A stretch of DNA of 64,000 nucleotides from Leptolyngbya sp. SIO1E4. GTDB lineage: Bacteria > Cyanobacteriota > Cyanobacteriia > Phormidesmidales > Phormidesmidaceae. Numbering within the stretch: position 1 is the first letter of the stretch; each line of letters begins with the position of its first letter. A program made the translations under genes and the position numbers. The stretch spans positions 62,001 through 126,000 of the forward strand of contig JAAHFU020000003.1 of assembly GCA_010672825.2 (NCBI GenBank). Direction: 5' to 3'. The notes under the pieces are model-generated. The model had not been told where the DNA came from and did not search any database. It saw nothing but the letters and a program-made list of their open reading frames with translations. Positions 61,001 to 64,000 of this stretch are shown in pieces.

Positions 61001-62724
61001 ACCAAAGCAGTTATCAATTGGGAGGGAATAGTCTGGGCCAGGCTACTGAGCGTCGTGGTGATGAGGGCGTAGCGGCACTGCAGCGCTATCGACTCACCTG
61101 GATTATGCTCATAAAGCCCCTCTGCTGCCTGCCAGGCTCGGGCCACATCCGTCACAAAGTTGGTTGGTTGACCCAGGCGATCGCAGGCATCAAACCACCC
61201 ATTACGCCCCTCTGGGGTAGATTCCTTAAGGAGCTGATGCAAAAGTTCTGGCTGCTGAGCCTGCTCAAAGTGCCATGCTAAATGCTGGTGAATGTACCCA
61301 TCATCGGGAAGGGTATGCCAAAGGCCAGCCTGAGTTTGACGCTGGTAGCGCTCCAGGAACTGACGATGGGCCGCTTCAACCGTGAGTCCAAACCCTGGCA
61401 ACTCACCCAAATACTGCTCATGGGTCAGCAAGGTCTTGGCCAAATCATGCACCAGGTCATGGATGCGATAGGTTGCTTTTTCACCCGGTTCTTGCACTTG
61501 GGGCAGCAGCAGGGCTCGGTTTCTAAACTCCCTGAGAATCTTCCCCGCTTGGAATGCGTTCACATTCCACAGGGTCGCTGCCATCTGCTGGGTTAGGGTC
61601 ACATCCTCCGGCACAATCCCCAACCAGGCAAATTGCGCTAACTGTAGGGGGGACAATAGCTTCAGCGTTAGTTTGAAAGAGGCTAACAGACCGCGCTGTT
61701 TGCGAATCGCTTCGTCACCGATCGCATCGACATCACTCTCGAGATCTAGCGCTGCCATTTCTGTTGGTAAGGCCTCTAGCAGTTCTGCCCAGGTGATGCC
61801 ATCTTTAATTTGGGCAGCGGCCAATTCTAGTGCCAGGGGCAGATAGCCTACTTCCTGAGCAAAGGCTTCTGCCTGAACCTGGTCTGTTTCAGAAAGGGCA
61901 TCAGGCAGGTATTGGGTCAGCAACTCTAACGACTGCTGCGGGGTCATCGCATCCAGGTCATAGCGCGTCGCCCCAACAATTTTTGTTTGTCGCGTGGTGA
62001 CCAATACACCGCATCCGGCTCCCCCGATGCGAAACGGTTTGACATGCTCTGGATTCCAGACATCATCGACGACGAGCAGGGCTTGCTTGTCAGCCAACAA
62101 CGTACGCAGATGCAAGGAAGCCGCCGCTAGGGTGGTGGGGTTGTAATCATAGTCGCCCAACTCTCGAATCCATTGGTTCACCATCGAGAGCAGGTCAGGT
62201 TGTTGGCCCAAGGTGACCCAGAGAATGCCATCGGGGAAGCGCTTTTGAATGTCGCTTTCTTGCACCAGGGCAGCCGCTAGCACAGATTTGCCAATGCCAC
62301 CCATGCCATAGATAGCACCGATGACTAATGTGTCAGGTTGAGTCTCCTTAAGGAAATGAGCCTTAACGACTTCCAGGTGCTCAGGGCGGTTCACATAATG
62401 TTTGGGCAAAGGCGGAGCTAGAAACGGGGCTCCAGGCTTCAAATCGTGGAGCGGCGGAAGGGTTGAAAATTCAGAAAAAATATCTGCAGTCGGTTGTGCA
62501 AAGTCTTCTAGCAACGGCAGGAATTCTTCTAAGCCACAGCCAGCTGGCCCCTCTACCCAGGCCATTAATGCCGCCGCCCGATCGCCTTGAACCGCCAAAT
62601 GAGAGGGGATAAGCTGCCCCGGCGCATTGAGGCTAACGATTAATCGCTCAAAGTCTGGCATCGGCAAAGCATTGAGCGATTGGATCAACGCTAACCTGTC
62701 CTGAGGCGTCAAAGAATTGGACAT
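58036..62724 (-). CDS. NB-ARC STAND NTPase with about 27 tandem 32-aa repeats
   Basis: About 1562 residues from ATG 62724 (MSNSLTPQDRLALIQSLNAL); the ATG at 62757 is possible. N-terminal helical domain of about 100 residues resembling effector-associated (EAD-like) domains. NB-ARC core: Walker A GAIYGMGGIGKSVLAAALVQ, Walker B QALLVVDDVWNPEHVK, sensor GCGVLVTTRQTKIV, GxP-type YLPLALELAAAQI, then a winged helix (TYRIHDLVHDLAKTLL). From about residue 600, helical repeats of 32 residues (PPELMSEALAVVRSIQ plus NESERAEALKSVAQYV) run almost to the end. NLR-like receptor logic: repeats sense, NB-ARC switches, the N-terminus recruits an effector. The partner is not adjacent. Confidence 0.88.
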   Translation of the reverse strand: MSNSLTPQDRLALIQSLNALPMPDFERLIVSLNAPGQLIPSHLAVQGDRAAALMAWVEGPAGCGLEEFLPLLEDFAQPTADIFSEFSTLPPLHDLKPGAPFLAPPLPKHYVNRPEHLEVVKAHFLKETQPDTLVIGAIYGMGGIGKSVLAAALVQESDIQKRFPDGILWVTLGQQPDLLSMVNQWIRELGDYDYNPTTLAAASLHLRTLLADKQALLVVDDVWNPEHVKPFRIGGAGCGVLVTTRQTKIVGATRYDLDAMTPQQSLELLTQYLPDALSETDQVQAEAFAQEVGYLPLALELAAAQIKDGITWAELLEALPTEMAALDLESDVDAIGDEAIRKQRGLLASFKLTLKLLSPLQLAQFAWLGIVPEDVTLTQQMAATLWNVNAFQAGKILREFRNRALLLPQVQEPGEKATYRIHDLVHDLAKTLLTHEQYLGELPGFGLTVEAAHRQFLERYQRQTQAGLWHTLPDDGYIHQHLAWHFEQAQQPELLHQLLKESTPEGRNGWFDACDRLGQPTNFVTDVARAWQAAEGLYEHNPGESIALQCRYALITTTLSSLAQTIPSQLITALVEKGLWQPVQGLAYVRQIQKPDQRANGLRSLAPHLPRSLLSKALAVARSIQDDYSRAYALRSLAESVPEVMSEALAVTCSIQDESDRAYALMDIAKFVPETVGEALAVARLIQSEYERATALVSLAEHVPPELMSEALAVARSIQSEYERAKVLMSLAEYIPPGLVGEALAVARSIQNKSSQVNALMSLAGYVPEVVSETLAVARSIQSESDRVHALMSLVEYVPEVVSEALGVARKIRSEYSQVDALMSLVEYVPEVVDEALPLVRSIRSESSQVNALESLAEHLPPELMSEALALARSIQFKPDRVNALMSLAKSVPEVIGEALGVARSIHDEHYRFVHHEYRQVEALMSLAKSVPPELMSEALGVVRSIQNKSDQVKILKCLVKSMPRELMGEALTLARFIQDGFERANALRSMAKYAPPELMSEALAVVRSIQNESERAEALKSVAQYVPPELMSEALAVVRSIQYEYRRAEALKSVAQYVPPELMSEALTLVRSIQDESERAEALKSVAESVPPKLMSEALTLARSIQNEDDRARTLVRLVGSVPPELMGEALAVVRSIQNESERAEALKSVAQYVPPELISEALSVVRSIQHEYYRGEALKSLAESVPPELMSEALTLARPIQSEYERVRALVRLVGSSPPEALSVVRSIQDESKRAEALWSIAEHVPPELMSEALAVVRSIQREYERAEALGRVAKSVPPELMSEALAVARSIQRESDRAYALMSLAKYVPEVVSEALGVVRSIQDESSRIYVLRRLAEYTPEAMSEALAGVRLIQDESERVEVLMDLTRVVPPELMGEALAVVCSIKSAYSRAKTLMSLAKYLPPELMSEVLAVARSIQDKSVRADTLGRLAESMPELMSEALTVARSIQNESERTKTLMNVTKYLPPELMSEALAVARSIQNESERAKALSRLLPKLKTLETDSALWQEVLHSLAHQPRKTFLSDIPKLAPAILSLSGGDKRSLQRLVEAMREVCCQWP
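58250..60900 (-). repeat. Tandem 96-bp coding repeats in the NB-ARC gene
   Basis: About 27 units of 96 bp. Some neighbours are nearly identical on DNA: CATCAGCTCCGGGGGTACAT followed by ATTGGGCTACACTCTTCAGG appears at about 59536 and 59632, and in part elsewhere. One unit (about 59055-59090) is shortened (SSPPEALSVVRSIQ), and one near 59980 has a short extra segment. Strong DNA similarity predicts copy-number variation. Confidence 0.9.
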
Positions 62725-62855
62725 CTGAGTAAGATACGGCCACAACAGAATCTGCAAAAGGCACCCGTAAAATCAGCAGTGTATGACTGCCCTTTGCATA
62801 AGTTATTCCCTGAATACCTTCAACTGTTGCAGGTACTTGAAAGCGGTCATTAAAA

Positions 62856-62898
62856 TGCCAGGAGGCGGACTTGAACCGCCGACACGAGGATTTTCAGT
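62856..62898 (-). pseudogene. 3' fragment of tRNA-Phe, candidate att scar
   Basis: On the minus strand ACTGAAAATCCTCGTGTC, GGCGGTTCAAGTCCGCC (T-arm) and TCCTGGC-A equal the last 43 nt of a cyanobacterial tRNA-Phe(GAA), from the anticodon loop to the discriminator base. The 5' half (GCCAGGATAGCTC-type) is absent; unrelated sequence replaces it. This is what integration into a tRNA-Phe gene leaves at the distal att site. Confidence 0.8.
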
Positions 62899-62904
62899 GT
62901 TTTC

Positions 62905-63074
62905 CAGACACGCCTCCGGTTGAACTGACTGAGGCGGTGAGGACTCTACCAGAAGATTGGCAAGCAATTTCTCAGCATATGCATGTTTTAGAAGGTACCT
63001 GGGAACTCCGCAGTCTTCGTCCCCAAGAGCAAATGAAGTTTCGGTGGGTAGAGCCTGAACTCGATTTCGGATAA
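62905..63074 (+). pseudogene. C-terminal gene fragment beside the tRNA scar
   Basis: Plus-strand frame reading TPPVELTEAVRTLPEDWQAI, SQHMHVLEGTWELRSLRPQE and MKFRWVEPELDFG, then a stop at 63074. It looks like the end of a real protein (charged, tryptophan-containing, compositionally normal) but has no start, because upstream is the tRNA-Phe fragment. Probably truncated when the element joined here. Family unknown. Confidence 0.35.
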
Positions 63075-63185
63075 AGCAGAAACGCTTGCGTTGTTCAAAA
63101 TAGGACAATGCTTTTGGTCAAGCATTAAAATGGCTCACTGTCGGTGATTGAGCCATTTGAAATAGGCAGGCTATATCATTTCTTC

Positions 63186-64000
63186 CTATGCTTCAACGTG
63201 GTCTTCCTGCGCTGCAGAGTGGGATAATCCCTCTGCAGCAACTTGTGTATCAGCCTGAGATAACGACGCTTCTTGTGCTTGTTCTTCAGAGTGGGATAGG
63301 GCCTCTGTTTCTGGCAAATCAGAGTGGGATAGGGCCTCTGTTTCTGGCAAAAACGACGCTTCTTGTGCTTGTTCTTCAGAGTGGGATAATGCCTCTGTTT
63401 CTGGCAAAGAAGGTTCAACATCCTGAGCCGACGGGGCAGGCGTTTCTGTATCGGCCAAAGGCTCGCTGTGTGACATTTGTTTGATAAAAGCCAGGTCTTC
63501 AACCAGCTCTGCTGCATCGAGCTGGAGAGCAGTCGCAGGAGCTTGATGCTGTCCCGCTCCTGGAGCAGTTTTAGCGGCTAATTGGTGTGTTTCTTCCCGA
63601 TCTAACTGGCGCTCAATTTCATCAAAGCGTTGCTCCAGAGCCACGGTTCCCAGGTCAAACGATGTGGCTTGGGAGAGGCTGCTGCCCATGCGATCGAAAA
63701 TGCTATGGGCATTGTTGCCAACGGCGGCACTCTGATTGGGGAGTTCTCTAGCTTGACTTTTCTCCTGGCTCAGGCGATCGAAAATATCATGGGAGGGATG
63801 AGCATTGGGGGCAGGCTCCGGAACTGAGGGTGGAGTTTGGGCCGAAGTGGGTGCTACTTGAGACTTCGAGGCATCGTAGGTTTTTGCACCGCTCAAAATG
63901 GATTGCAAGTCAGCGGCAAACTCCTGGTCATCAAGCGACAGTTCGCTGGCAACTTCCAATCCAGTTGAAGGCTGAGCAGATTTCAGCGGTTCACCCGTTG
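63186..64000 (-). CDS. Repeat-rich acidic protein, partial at window edge
   Basis: The frame is open to the window edge, so the start is missing. The N-terminal visible half has two related segments, SHDIFDRLSQEKSQ and AHSIFDRMGSSLSQATSFDL, then GTVALEQRFDEIERQLDREE. This resembles, from memory, parts of cyanobacterial DUF4157/eCIS-associated proteins; that is uncertain. The C-terminal 80 residues are low complexity with repeats of LPETEALSHSEEQAQEAS (three copies, one shortened). Ends DHVEA. Located beyond the tRNA-Phe scar, thus possibly in a second element. Confidence 0.6.
   Translation of the reverse strand, partial: TGEPLKSAQPSTGLEVASELSLDDQEFAADLQSILSGAKTYDASKSQVAPTSAQTPPSVPEPAPNAHPSHDIFDRLSQEKSQARELPNQSAAVGNNAHSIFDRMGSSLSQATSFDLGTVALEQRFDEIERQLDREETHQLAAKTAPGAGQHQAPATALQLDAAELVEDLAFIKQMSHSEPLADTETPAPSAQDVEPSLPETEALSHSEEQAQEASFLPETEALSHSDLPETEALSHSEEQAQEASLSQADTQVAAEGLSHSAAQEDHVEA

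Noticed and set aside
62856-62898. A functional tRNA
   Set aside because: The acceptor 5' strand, D-arm and 5' half of the anticodon stem are missing; it cannot fold as a tRNA.
62803-63108. A 101-codon minus-strand frame
   Set aside because: It runs through the tRNA-Phe fragment and opposes a more protein-like plus-strand fragment.

Overview
The window looks like cyanobacterial DNA, most likely from a filamentous species. It is rich in the HIP1 octamer GCGATCGC and encodes CHAT-domain proteases with TPR repeats, a COP23 domain, an NB-ARC protein with long repeats and an Npun_R2479-type HD protein. Most of the left three quarters (about 1-49,290) is accessory DNA: insertion sequences, broken plasmid or ICE genes, a conjugation gene block, partition genes, toxin-antitoxin and defence genes. 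It ends at a tyrosine integrase beside a tRNA-Gly. The right part (49,385-62,724) reads more like chromosome: an RND efflux pair, an HD phosphohydrolase, an ABC permease, an HxlR regulator and a giant NB-ARC gene. It ends in a 43-nt 3' fragment of tRNA-Phe, which looks like the scar of a second integrated element.

Region by region. 1-2,763: a frameshifted IS256-type element inside an older repeat, a decayed transposase and a truncated IS1. 2,765-13,165: a duplicated ~4.1-kb unit, each copy carrying a CHAT protease with 11-12 near-identical 48-residue TPR-like repeats; between the copies sit two translationally coupled genes (small acidic protein, C-terminal membrane protein). 13,411-17,295: a CHC2/DUF3991/Toprim gene killed by an in-frame amber codon and by an IS21 element with a 5-bp target duplication. 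17,478-21,789: a complete pstSCAB phosphate operon. 21,807-37,362: a conjugation block on the minus strand (VirB2-like and small membrane proteins, TraC/VirB4-like ATPase, M23 peptidase, VirD4-like coupling protein, plasmid-type hypotheticals, a truncated DNA methylase). It is interrupted at 28,34x-34,40x by an AT-rich island of two exported trypsin-like proteases (protease-PPC-COP23; double protease with TPR). The island has replaced the 3' end of the ATPase gene and apparently the 5' end of the M23 gene.

37,871-39,205: parA and a small partner behind a perfect 20-bp palindrome. 39,375-43,009: an ABC-three-component (ABC-3C) defence cassette (nuclease-like effector, middle component, DUF3732 ATPase). 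43,183-43,754: a ParDE-type pair. 43,923-46,328: a DUF3987-type primase/helicase-like replication gene with a dense GTAGAC/GTCTAC array at its 3' end and a candidate antisense RNA at its 5' side. 46,654-47,870: an excisionase-like/Ner-like pair divergent from a CI-type S24 repressor. 47,910-49,363: integrase, a perfect 36-bp palindrome and tRNA-Gly(CCC).

The parts fit an integrated conjugative or plasmid-derived element (replication, partition, transfer, repressor switch, integrase) carrying phosphate uptake and several conflict-type protease or NTPase systems as cargo. The least familiar parts are the CHAT-linked two-gene cassette (6,994-8,792), the exported double-trypsin/COP23 island and the 32-residue-repeat NB-ARC receptor. 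All functional statements are family-based inference from reading the sequence; no searches were run.
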